64,000 nucleotides of DNA from Pseudoalteromonas prydzensis. GTDB taxonomy: Bacteria; Pseudomonadota; Gammaproteobacteria; Enterobacterales; Alteromonadaceae. The notes under the pieces were generated by a model. That model was not told the origin of the DNA and did not search any database. It saw only the letters and a program-made list of their open reading frames with translations. Of the stretch, positions 43,450 through 51,295 are shown piece after piece. Positions within the stretch are counted from its first letter, which is position 1; every line of letters starts with the position of its first letter. Made by a program: the position numbers and the translations under genes. The stretch lies in NCBI RefSeq assembly GCF_011050055.1, contig NZ_DRGM01000079.1, positions 37,423 to 101,422 on the forward strand. The letters run 5' to 3'.

Positions 43450-43802
43450 CTCAGTGTTTCAATTAAGGTACGCTGAGGTAAAAATTTAATCAAGTATTTA
43501 ATGCTATGACTGTTTGTCTTTGCTTACGTTTTTTACGATTGCGACGACTAAGTCATCAGTAAAAATCAATACCAGCAAGTTATTTTAAACGAAGCCCAAT
43601 GACGTATTACAAGCGGCAACTGTAAGCTTAACTTGCCGCCGTTGCCATGAGTTTATTTTGTACTAATGGTTGCTTGTTTTTATAGGACCTTTACAATGCC
43701 GCGCCTTACATAAAACATATAAAAACAGTGATTTACACTATTTTTTTGTTTGATTAATAAGTTGCTAACTTATTAATCAATTACTAACGAGCGAGGTCTA
43801 CT
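43450..43802. promoter_or_regulatory. Intergenic region with long hairpin before a TTG start
   Basis: 353 bp without a gene. Its notable feature is a perfect 14-bp inverted repeat TTGATTAATAAGTT, 3-nt loop, AACTTATTAATCAA at 43750-43780, ending 22 bp before the TTG start of the next gene. It could be an operator, or an RNA hairpin that limits access to the ribosome site. Confidence 0.5.
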
Positions 43803-44417
43803 TTGGCGCATTATCTGCCGATTATTTCATCATTTATTTTAGCATTTAGCTTTTTTCCATTGCTAAAAAAGATCCGTAAAAACCGCAGTGTGTCGGGGGT
43901 CTCTTTGTTGATGATGACGTTTGGTGTTGCACAAAGTACATACTTTATTGCTTATAACTTGTACTTTGAACGTCTTTACATGGTATTGCCTTTTGTGGTG
44001 ACGGGTATGCTGAGCGGCTTAATTTTATATTACTTCGCACGTTATAACGCCAAACAGCAAGAGCGTTTACTGTTAGCCGGCATGCTTGGTTTTTCGTTGT
44101 TGCCATTTTTATTATTACTCACGCCCCACTTAGACACGCCAACAGTATTGAATGGCTTAACTTTTGTAGGATTAGTGATGAGCTCAATACGAGTTATGCC
44201 GCAAACTTACAAAACCTTAAAAAGCGGCGACATTAGCAATTTGAGTGCACGCTATTTTAGTTTGCAATTTGTAGCCGGCGTATGCGGTTTGCTGGCTGAA
44301 CTTGCGATGACAACACCAAGTACTTCTCATGTTTTGACCTTTGTGATGATCTTATTGACCAATGCTGCTCAGTTAGGTTGTATTCAGTATTATAAAATGC
44401 GACCTGTAACTGTTTAA
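43803..44417 (+). CDS. PQ-loop (SWEET/semiSWEET-like) membrane protein
   Basis: 204 residues, about seven hydrophobic segments, with PQ-loop-type repeats: FILAFSFFPLLKKIRKNRSVSGVSLLMMTFGVAQSTYF in the first half and SSIRVMPQTYKTLKSGDISNLSARYFSLQFVAGVCGLL in the second. This double arrangement is that of PQ-loop/SWEET-related transporters; the solute is unknown, perhaps a sugar or amino acid. The start is TTG with GAGG 7-10 bp upstream; no ATG is available near it. A long hairpin precedes the start. Confidence 0.82.
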   Translation: MAHYLPIISSFILAFSFFPLLKKIRKNRSVSGVSLLMMTFGVAQSTYFIAYNLYFERLYMVLPFVVTGMLSGLILYYFARYNAKQQERLLLAGMLGFSLLPFLLLLTPHLDTPTVLNGLTFVGLVMSSIRVMPQTYKTLKSGDISNLSARYFSLQFVAGVCGLLAELAMTTPSTSHVLTFVMILLTNAAQLGCIQYYKMRPVTV

Positions 44418-44516
44418 TCTTTTACTTAGTAAGTATGAAATAAATTTGCTATGCGCAGCGTCGTATTTATGGCAATTTATTGCATACTATTTCATCAATA
44501 AGCAAAGATAGCTTCA

Positions 44517-45308
44517 ATGCAATTAACAATCCATCAAATAGATGCTTTTACAACTGAACTGTTTAAAGGTAATTACGCGGCAGTTATTGATTTAGACACT
44601 TGGCTTGATGATCAGCTGATGCTAAAAATTGGCGCAGAAAATAACATCTCAGAAACCGCGTTTACCTGTCGTCAAGCTGATGGTAGCTATGCTATTCGTT
44701 GGTTTTCACCGTTAATGGAAATAGACTTTTGTGGGCATGCGACTTTAGCTGCGGCTTTTGTATTGTGTGAACAGCACAATTTATTGCAGGTTCGCTTTCA
44801 TGCTGCTGCGGTCGGTGAGTTAATCATCAATAAAAATAGCGACGGTAGCTTTGCCATGACTTTTCCAAAGCAAGTTCCTGAGGCTTGCCAAGAAGTACCC
44901 TCTGAGCTACTTGATGGCTTATCTATACAACCAGTTAAGGTGTTGAAAAATCAGCAAGCATACTTTGCTATTTATAATAATGAGCAAGATGTTTTAAATC
45001 TTAAAACAAACTCCGCATTACTTAAAGCATTGTTGCCACTAGATGTAGTTGCAACAGCGCCAAGCGCACAATACGATTTTATCTCACGTTATTTTTGGCC
45101 CGCGAACGGTGGTGATGAAGACTATGTAACGGGTTCAATTCACACCGGCCTTGCGCCATATTGGGCGCAAGAGTTAGGAAAAACTTCGCTGAGTGCTTAT
45201 CAAGCTTCTAGCCGTGGCGGACATCTGCATTGTGAAGTTGCTGAGCACACAGTTACTGTAACGGGCCATGCTGTACGTTATATGCAAGGGACATTGTTTT
45301 TATCGTAA
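44517..45308 (+). CDS. PhzF-family isomerase/epimerase
   Basis: 263 residues with the PhzF fold: IHQIDAFTTELFKGNYAAV at the start, the catalytic Glu region NNISETAFTC, WFSPLMEIDFCGHATLAAAFVL, and the second half motif DYVTGSIHTGLAPYWAQELGK with the SSRGGHLHCEV end. In phenazine synthesis PhzF isomerises dihydro-hydroxyanthranilate, but most members outside phenazine clusters have unknown substrates, and no other phenazine gene is near. It has its own leader region. Confidence 0.92.
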   Translation: MQLTIHQIDAFTTELFKGNYAAVIDLDTWLDDQLMLKIGAENNISETAFTCRQADGSYAIRWFSPLMEIDFCGHATLAAAFVLCEQHNLLQVRFHAAAVGELIINKNSDGSFAMTFPKQVPEACQEVPSELLDGLSIQPVKVLKNQQAYFAIYNNEQDVLNLKTNSALLKALLPLDVVATAPSAQYDFISRYFWPANGGDEDYVTGSIHTGLAPYWAQELGKTSLSAYQASSRGGHLHCEVAEHTVTVTGHAVRYMQGTLFLS

Positions 45309-45323
45309 GCGTGATGTCGACTT

Positions 45324-45659
45324 TTATGAAGAACTTAGTTTATTGGATTCTTGCAGCTCTTGTAAAAGCGTTTTCATTACCCGATTGTTATAAGCGTGGA
45401 CAATTTGCTGGCTTTTGAATAGCTGCGGTAGTTCTATTAAAAACACCAATAAAATAAGCAGTAAACCCACGCTTTCAATCCATAATAAGCCAATTAACAT
45501 TAGCGTTAGGTTAACCACGCCCCGTGGGTAGTTTGCTAAGTAAAAGTGATGCAAGCCAGCAACAAAAAACCAATTTAGCACGGCGTATGTATCGGGATCT
45601 TTTATGCGTTGTATCAGCAAGTTCAGCTTGAAAAGTGATTGCTGTTCGATATTGAACAC
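45324..45659 (-). CDS. TM2-domain-like small membrane protein
   Basis: 111 residues, two hydrophobic helices near residues 25-85 separated by a short turn. The first holds WFFVAGLHHFYLANYPRGVVNLTLML, the aromatic pattern of TM2 domains (G-x-H-x-FYL). Ends are polar and probably cytosolic. Function unknown. It is convergent with the PhzF gene. A strong terminator-like palindrome lies just upstream in its own transcription direction (45682-45715). Confidence 0.75.
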   Translation of the reverse strand: MFNIEQQSLFKLNLLIQRIKDPDTYAVLNWFFVAGLHHFYLANYPRGVVNLTLMLIGLLWIESVGLLLILLVFLIELPQLFKSQQIVHAYNNRVMKTLLQELQESNKLSSS

Positions 45660-45681
45660 CTAGACGTGCGGTTTTGTGAAC

Positions 45682-45715
45682 AAAAAAGTCACACTTTAAC
45701 GCGTTAAAGTGTGAC
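45682..45715 (-). terminator. 28-bp perfect palindrome with U tract, facing the TM2 gene
   Basis: A gapless 28-bp palindrome (centre TTTAACGCGTTAAA, arms GTCACAC/GTGTGAC) at 45688-45715. Followed on the minus strand by T6 (45687-45682), it is a textbook intrinsic terminator for leftward transcription. It stands 23 bp ahead of the TM2 gene start, so it would stop transcripts before that gene, as an insulator or attenuator. On the plus strand no T tract follows. Confidence 0.75.
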
Positions 45716-45932
45716 AGTCGTTTGTATGTTCTGACTATACCTTCGAGCGCTTTTTTTATTGCATTGATTTTTATAAAAATATAGTAAAGGCATTAAATAA
45801 GTGACAATCAATGGTTTGTTAAAACTTTTTTAGCGATATCGATGTTCTTGTAACAGTTGCTTACAAATGTCACGTTAATGTTTCATCCAGCTCTGTTATT
45901 ATGGCCCTAGTAGAAAATTAGGGGGATTGATT

Positions 45933-47111
45933 ATGCGAACAAGTATTTTGAAGTGGGCACTTCCTTTTGTTGCGCTTAGCGTAGGAATTGCAGGTTTTGC
46001 TGGGATAAATGCAATTGCGCAAGAACCAGAAAAAAAAGAAGTTGTTGATACGCGACCCGTTGTAAAAGTGGAGCCTGTAGCTGCTAATGATCATCAAGTT
46101 GTGATTAATAGTTATGGTGAGGTTCGGCCATTAGAGAGCACCTATTTATCAGCGCAAGTGTCGGGTGAAGTGGTGAGTTGGCATCCGAACTTTGTGGCTG
46201 GTGGTGTTGTTGCCCGCGGCGAAACATTATTCAGTATTGAAAAAGATAACTACGAGGCTGCTTTATTACAAGCCGAAGCTGAGCTTGCACAAGCGCAAGC
46301 CCAACTTATCGAAGAGCAAGCACAAGCGCAAGTTGCAGCAGATGAAGTAAAACGTTTTCCAGGTAAGGAGCGCACGGCGTTATTTTTACGTGAGCCACAA
46401 GTGCTCAGTGCACAAGCATCGGTTAAATCAGCACAAGCACGGTTAAAGCGAGCGCAACGTGATTTAGATAATTGCGAAGTCACCGCTCCTTATGATGCAC
46501 TAGTTGTGAGCCGTGAAATTGGTGTTGGCCAATATATTAATATGGGTACTCAAGTTGCGGAACTTAATAATATAGAAACCGCAGAAGTGATCATCCCTAT
46601 TGCAGGCTTTGACAGTGTATTTTTACCCGAGCGCGTGAAGGGTATTACTGCCACGGTGATAAAAACCGGCTTGCATGGTTTCACTCGTGAAGCGGTGATC
46701 GACCGTGATTTAGGAGTGGTTGATAACGCCACGCGTATGAGTAGCTTAGTAGTGCGTATTGAAGATCCGTATGGTTTAGTGAATAAACAACATGCGATTA
46801 AATACGGCAGCTATGTACAAGTAAGCTTTGCCGGCACCACGTTGCAAAATATTTATCGTTTACCGCAAGAATTAGTAAATAATCAAACTGTGTGGATTGT
46901 AAATGACGAGCAGCAGCTGGAACCTCGTAAAGTAAAAGTAATTCGCGAAGAAGGCGAATACTTTTATATTAGCGATGGTTTAGAAGCTGATGATCAGCTA
47001 GTGCTTACTTTACCTGAGTATCCTCAAAAGGGTATGGCAGTAAAAATAGCCGGTGTTCAGGATATAAAAAAAGTTGAGGCACTTGATAGTGCCGCTACTG
47101 AAAAACTATAA
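45933..47111 (+). CDS. RND efflux periplasmic adaptor (membrane fusion protein)
   Basis: 392 residues from the ATG at 45933, preceded by AGGGGGA. A signal or anchor helix at the N-terminus is followed by a lipoyl/hairpin region: VNSYGEVRPLESTYLSAQVSGEVVSWHPNFVAGGVVARGETLF (in pieces), and a long Ala/Gln coiled coil (about 105-170, EAELAQAQAQLIEEQAQAQV). The second lipoyl half is LDNCEVTAPYDALVVSREIGVGQYI, then a beta-barrel. It bridges the inner-membrane pump to an outer-membrane channel. The pump gene follows after 15 bp; no TolC-like gene is adjacent. Confidence 0.93.
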   Translation: MRTSILKWALPFVALSVGIAGFAGINAIAQEPEKKEVVDTRPVVKVEPVAANDHQVVINSYGEVRPLESTYLSAQVSGEVVSWHPNFVAGGVVARGETLFSIEKDNYEAALLQAEAELAQAQAQLIEEQAQAQVAADEVKRFPGKERTALFLREPQVLSAQASVKSAQARLKRAQRDLDNCEVTAPYDALVVSREIGVGQYINMGTQVAELNNIETAEVIIPIAGFDSVFLPERVKGITATVIKTGLHGFTREAVIDRDLGVVDNATRMSSLVVRIEDPYGLVNKQHAIKYGSYVQVSFAGTTLQNIYRLPQELVNNQTVWIVNDEQQLEPRKVKVIREEGEYFYISDGLEADDQLVLTLPEYPQKGMAVKIAGVQDIKKVEALDSAATEKL

Positions 47112-47126
47112 AAGGTAGACTGCGTT

Positions 47127-50100
47127 ATGACTAACACTGAACTGCCAAACAGTGAAAAACAAACCGGCTTAATTGCTTATTTTGCCAATAACTCTGTCGC
47201 GGCTAATTTAATGATGGTTTTCATTATAGTAATGGGGATCATTAGCTTTGCAACGATGCAACGGCAGATGTTCCCAAACATTGAAATTAACTATATTACG
47301 ATCAATGCCAACTACCCTGGAGCATCACCGCAAGAGATGGAAGAAAGTATCTTAATTAAGATTGAAGAATCTTTAAAAGATATAACTGAAATCAAAAAAG
47401 GGGTGTACCGCGCATTTCGTAACGGCGGCAGCGCCCAGTTAGAGATTAATACCGATGCTGAGCTCACCGATGTGTTGGATAAAATCAAACTACGGGTGGA
47501 TGGTATTGCGACTTTCCCTGCGGGGATGGAGCCGGTCACCATAAGTCAAATTGAGTTTCGCCAAGATGTAATTGGCATGACCTTAGTTGCTGATTTACCT
47601 CTCAATGAACTCAAACCAATTGCCAATCGTATTGAAAATGAGTTGTTACAGCTTTCAAATGTATCATTGGTGGTCAACGATGTACCGCTGGATGAAATTG
47701 CCATTGAGATTGAACCAGACACATTACGCCGCTACAACCTAACCTTGAGTGACGTTGCGGATGCTGTGCGTCGATACTCAGCTAACTTTTCAGCCGGGCA
47801 ATTAACAACCGATGCCGGGGTTATTTCGGTTCGGGTTGAAAATCAACTGTATTCTGGTGAGGAATTTCGGCAAATACCGGTAAAAATTGGTGATAATGGC
47901 GCTAAAGTGTTGTTGCAAGACATTGCGACGATTAAAGACCAGTTCACTGAGGGCGAGCGCTACTTTAAATTTAATGGTGAAAATGCCGTTTACTTATCGG
48001 TAAAAGCGACGGAAGAGCAAAGTATTATTCCTGTTGCGGATTCAGTAAAAGCATTTATTGATCAAAAAAATAAAGAGCTACCACCGGGTGTACGTTTAGA
48101 GCCATTAATGGACATGACTTACTATCTTAATGCGCGTTTAGAGATGATGGTAAATAACTTAATCCAAGGGGCTATTTTAGTCGCCATTATGCTGTCGTTA
48201 TTCCTTCGCTTTAAGTTAGCTTTATGGGTAATGGTTGGTTTACCGTTGTGTTTTTTAGGTGCCATGATGATGATGCCATTATTTGGTGTCACCATTAATA
48301 TTTTGTCATTATTTGCCTTTATCATGGTGCTAGGGATTGTGGTGGATGACGCCATTGTCATCGGAGAAAGCGCTTACACCGAGATAGAGAAAAAAGGCGG
48401 TGGTGTGGTTAACGTCGTTAACGGCGCTAAAAAAGTCGCCACTCCAGCCACCTTTGGTGTATTAACCACTGTTGCGGTATTCGCGCCATTTACCTTATCT
48501 TCGGGTCCTGAGAGTGCGTTCTTTTACGGTATTGCAGTAGTCGTTATGCTGTGTTTAATATTCAGCTTAATCGAATCAAAACTTATTCTTCCTGCACATA
48601 TCGCACATACTAATTTCCCGCCAATTAAACCTGATAGTTGGCGTGCTCGTTTTAATAAACGCTTTTTTGGTTTTGTTAACGGCCCATACAGACGCTTTAT
48701 CGTGCGTTGTGTTGAGTGGCGTTGGGCGGTATTTTTCTCGTTTGTTGCGTTACTAATTATCACGTTTGCCTTAATTGCATCAAATCAAGTGCGTACCGGC
48801 TTTATGCCTAAAATACCACATGATTACCCGCAAATTAATTTAGAGATGAACGACAATGTATCAGATATGCAAACCATTGAAGCAATTCGCGAAATCGAAG
48901 CCATGGTGGTTGCAGTAGATAAAGATACTGAGCGGGAATATGGCCAAAAGCTGATTAGAGATGTGCTGGTGTTTAACCAAGGCCGCACAGAAGCACAATT
49001 GCTTGCGCCTTTAGTTGAAGAAGATTTACGCCCTTATAACGCCTTTGAGCTTTCGCGGCGCTGGCGTGAGCAGATGCCGGTTATTGCCGGTGTTAAGTCG
49101 TTAACGATTTATGATGACGTAAATGCTCAAGGTGGTGGCGATGGTGAGTTTGGTTACTTGCTATATGGCTCAGACATCGACACTTTAAATGATGCCGGAC
49201 GCCGTTTTATTCAATTATTGCAGCAGCAAGAAGGCTTATTTGATATTAGCTCAACTATCGACCCTGCCAGTAAAGAAGTGCAAATGAGCTTAAAGCCAGT
49301 CGCTTATGACTTAGGTTTGGATTTAGCCTCAATTGCCAATCAAGTTGGCGCCAGCTTTTACGGTGGTGAAGCGCAGCGCGTAATTCGTCGCGGTGAAGAA
49401 GTGCGAGTGATGGTGCGTTACCCGAAATTAACGCGTGAAGCATTTTCATCGCTCAAGCATGCGGTTGTTACCACCCCACAGGGGAAAGAAGTATTACTAG
49501 GTGATGTGGTCGAACTAACTGAAAAACCGGGTATCAGCTATATTCGTCGTGAAGGTGGTTATCGTACTGTTTACGTGTATGGCAATATTGACGAAGAACT
49601 CATTGAGCCAAACGAAGTCATTAAGCAAGTTAAAGATAAACTGCTGCCACAACTTAAAGACGAATTCCCGAGTGTTAAGTCAGAGCTTGGTGGCGCTATT
49701 GAAGAGCAACAAGCACAAGCCAACCAGCAAAAAATGTTCTTTGTCGGTGGCATGATCCTAGTGTATATCTTATTAGCTGTACCACTGAAAAGTTATGCAC
49801 AACCTTTGATTGTGATGTCGGTTATTCCATTTAGTTTAACGGGCGCAATTTGGGGGCATTATTGGTTTGGCTTAGATCTGACCTTAATGTCTGGCTTCGG
49901 TATTATTGCCGCAGCGGGGGTGGTTATTAATGACTCCTTGGTTATGACCGATTTTGTTAATCAAGCTCGTCGAGAAGGTATCGCGATTAAAGATGCGGTA
50001 ATAGAAGCGGGTTGCGCACGCTTTAGGCCAATACTGCTGACCTCGATCACCACCTTTGCGGGTGTACTGCCGATAATGTTTGAAACCAGCTTACAAGCAA

Positions 50101-50273
50101 AGTTCGTTATTCCAATGGCTGTTGCACTTGGTTTTGCGGTGATGTTTGCTACGCTGATCACATTGCTACTTGTGCCGTGTTTGTACATTATTATGAGCGA
50201 TGTGGGTAAGGTATTTAAAGCTTTCTTTACTAAAGCCACTCGGCTATTAAACCCCGGCGTGTACAGCAGCTAG
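47127..50273 (+). CDS. RND-family efflux transporter permease
   Basis: 1048 residues, full length for the AcrB/HAE1 family. It has 12 membrane helices in two halves, each with a large periplasmic loop: first half NSVAANLMMVFIIVMGIISF and ITINANYPGASPQEMEESI. The proton-relay helix 4 reads FAFIMVLGIVVDDAIVIGE, with the paired Asp of the family. The second half has GGMILVYILLAVPLKSYAQP and SGFGIIAAAGVVINDSLVMTDFVNQ. It exports hydrophobic compounds, or acts as a novel substrate pump, using the proton gradient. It is cotranscribed with the adaptor and ends at a strong terminator. Confidence 0.95.
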   Translation: MTNTELPNSEKQTGLIAYFANNSVAANLMMVFIIVMGIISFATMQRQMFPNIEINYITINANYPGASPQEMEESILIKIEESLKDITEIKKGVYRAFRNGGSAQLEINTDAELTDVLDKIKLRVDGIATFPAGMEPVTISQIEFRQDVIGMTLVADLPLNELKPIANRIENELLQLSNVSLVVNDVPLDEIAIEIEPDTLRRYNLTLSDVADAVRRYSANFSAGQLTTDAGVISVRVENQLYSGEEFRQIPVKIGDNGAKVLLQDIATIKDQFTEGERYFKFNGENAVYLSVKATEEQSIIPVADSVKAFIDQKNKELPPGVRLEPLMDMTYYLNARLEMMVNNLIQGAILVAIMLSLFLRFKLALWVMVGLPLCFLGAMMMMPLFGVTINILSLFAFIMVLGIVVDDAIVIGESAYTEIEKKGGGVVNVVNGAKKVATPATFGVLTTVAVFAPFTLSSGPESAFFYGIAVVVMLCLIFSLIESKLILPAHIAHTNFPPIKPDSWRARFNKRFFGFVNGPYRRFIVRCVEWRWAVFFSFVALLIITFALIASNQVRTGFMPKIPHDYPQINLEMNDNVSDMQTIEAIREIEAMVVAVDKDTEREYGQKLIRDVLVFNQGRTEAQLLAPLVEEDLRPYNAFELSRRWREQMPVIAGVKSLTIYDDVNAQGGGDGEFGYLLYGSDIDTLNDAGRRFIQLLQQQEGLFDISSTIDPASKEVQMSLKPVAYDLGLDLASIANQVGASFYGGEAQRVIRRGEEVRVMVRYPKLTREAFSSLKHAVVTTPQGKEVLLGDVVELTEKPGISYIRREGGYRTVYVYGNIDEELIEPNEVIKQVKDKLLPQLKDEFPSVKSELGGAIEEQQAQANQQKMFFVGGMILVYILLAVPLKSYAQPLIVMSVIPFSLTGAIWGHYWFGLDLTLMSGFGIIAAAGVVINDSLVMTDFVNQARREGIAIKDAVIEAGCARFRPILLTSITTFAGVLPIMFETSLQAKFVIPMAVALGFAVMFATLITLLLVPCLYIIMSDVGKVFKAFFTKATRLLNPGVYSS

Positions 50274-50301
50274 GTAGTTAGTTTTAAGGTTATGCAGTTT
50301 T

Positions 50302-50334
50302 AAAAGCCAATACTTTATGTATTGGCTTTTTTTG
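50302..50334 (+). terminator. Intrinsic terminator after RND operon
   Basis: Stem AAAAGCCAATAC/GTATTGGCTTTT with a TTTAT loop and a T-rich tail, about 30 bp past the permease stop. Confidence 0.88.
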
Positions 50335-50410
50335 TTTTTTATAGACCTAAGTATTGGTTTTTATTGGCGGTTACATTCTTTAGTTTGATCTTTGTACTGT
50401 GTCACATTAT

Positions 50411-50505
50411 ACTCACGCTGTTTTGGCAAACTAATCGAAAGGTTAGGACGCAAAGTTTCCGGTCTAAGGTTTTAGCATTAAAACTAGGATAGCGGGGCCG
50501 TCGCA
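50411..50505 (+). ncRNA. c-di-GMP-I riboswitch (GEMM motif)
   Basis: The conserved GEMM core is readable in order: GGCAAAC, a hairpin CTAATC-GAAA-GGTTAG with the GNRA tetraloop, GGACGCAAAG, TTTCCGGTCTAAGG (tetraloop receptor region), a short stem TTTTAGCATTAAAA, and TAGGATAGCGGGGCCG. This matches the Vibrio cholerae Vc2-type aptamer closely in both sequence and order. The aptamer starts about 80 bp after the RND terminator and lies about 110 nt before the GbpA-like gene. T6 at 50514-50519 may belong to a terminating expression platform; the switch direction is not clear. In V. cholerae a GEMM element also precedes gbpA. Confidence 0.92.
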
Positions 50506-50620
50506 CAGGGTCATTTTTTAACCTCGCTGTGTGTCATCAGCCCTACAATGTAGTTAAAAAGTATTTCTTTTATCCAATAAATACTGGATAGTAGCTATTA
50601 GATGTTCTTAAGGTGTTGCT

Positions 50621-51193
50621 TTGTTTATGCATACGTCATTGGCCTGTGGAAATTGGATGCCAATAGGTTGTCTAAATCATCATACCCAATTATTTGTGGG
50701 TGATATGGTGACAGTGACTTTTTATGACACGCAAGGAGAGCTAGTCGATTTATCATTTAAATATGAAATTATCACCGAAGAACAAGGTGAGCCACATAAT
50801 TGGCCGCGCTATGTGGCGGAGTATATTAATACCCATATACCGTTAGTTGAAGCCGGTAGAATGACAGAACAAGGTTTAATAGTCGCTTATCGTTCAAATC
50901 AGATTTATGCGCTTGAAGGCTGTGGGATTAACCGAGCTGAATTAACGTTTCAATGCATTGCTAAATGTGATGATTTGCAAGTTGTTAAGCCTGCATATGA
51001 TTATATCTACCCAGAAAAGTGTAGTGTTTATAATGCAGGAGTAAAAGTATTACAGCCAAAAACCGGCTTAATCTATAAATGCAAACCGTGGCCTTTTAGC
51101 CAGTTTTGCAATGTGAAAGAAGAAAACAATCCACTTTATGAGCCCGGTGTGGGGCAAAGTTGGGATTTAGCCTGGCAGCAAGTTTCCCCTTAA
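50621..51193 (+). CDS. GbpA-like chitin-binding protein lacking signal peptide and LPMO domain
   Basis: About 190 residues. It starts directly at the linker of a GbpA domain 2: ACGNWMPIGCLNHHTQLFVGDMVTVTFYDTQGELVDLSFKYEI, then NWPRYVAEYIN and a chitin-binding CBM-like end (VYNAGVKVLQPKTGLIYKCKPWPFS, GVGQSWDLAWQQ) with paired cysteines. Full-length GbpA has a signal peptide and an AA10 copper monooxygenase (N-terminal His) first; both are missing. The start is TTG (50621, AAGGTG upstream) or ATG (50627), and a stop in frame at 50609 prevents extension. I infer a 5' deletion of a riboswitch-controlled chitin adhesin/LPMO gene. Without export it may no longer work, so it may be a pseudogene. Confidence 0.78.
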   Translation: MFMHTSLACGNWMPIGCLNHHTQLFVGDMVTVTFYDTQGELVDLSFKYEIITEEQGEPHNWPRYVAEYINTHIPLVEAGRMTEQGLIVAYRSNQIYALEGCGINRAELTFQCIAKCDDLQVVKPAYDYIYPEKCSVYNAGVKVLQPKTGLIYKCKPWPFSQFCNVKEENNPLYEPGVGQSWDLAWQQVSP

Positions 51194-51212
51194 TGCTATT
51201 TAGCATTTTTCG

Positions 51213-51237
51213 GCCCACTCTTTGAGTGGGCTTTTTT
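51213..51237 (+). terminator. Terminator of the GbpA-like gene
   Basis: Stem GCCCACTC/GAGTGGGC with a TTT loop and a T6 tail. Confidence 0.9.
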
Positions 51238-51295
51238 ATACACTTTTGAAAATTATGTTAAACTCCAGCCATCGAAATTTTTTATTGGTTTTTCT

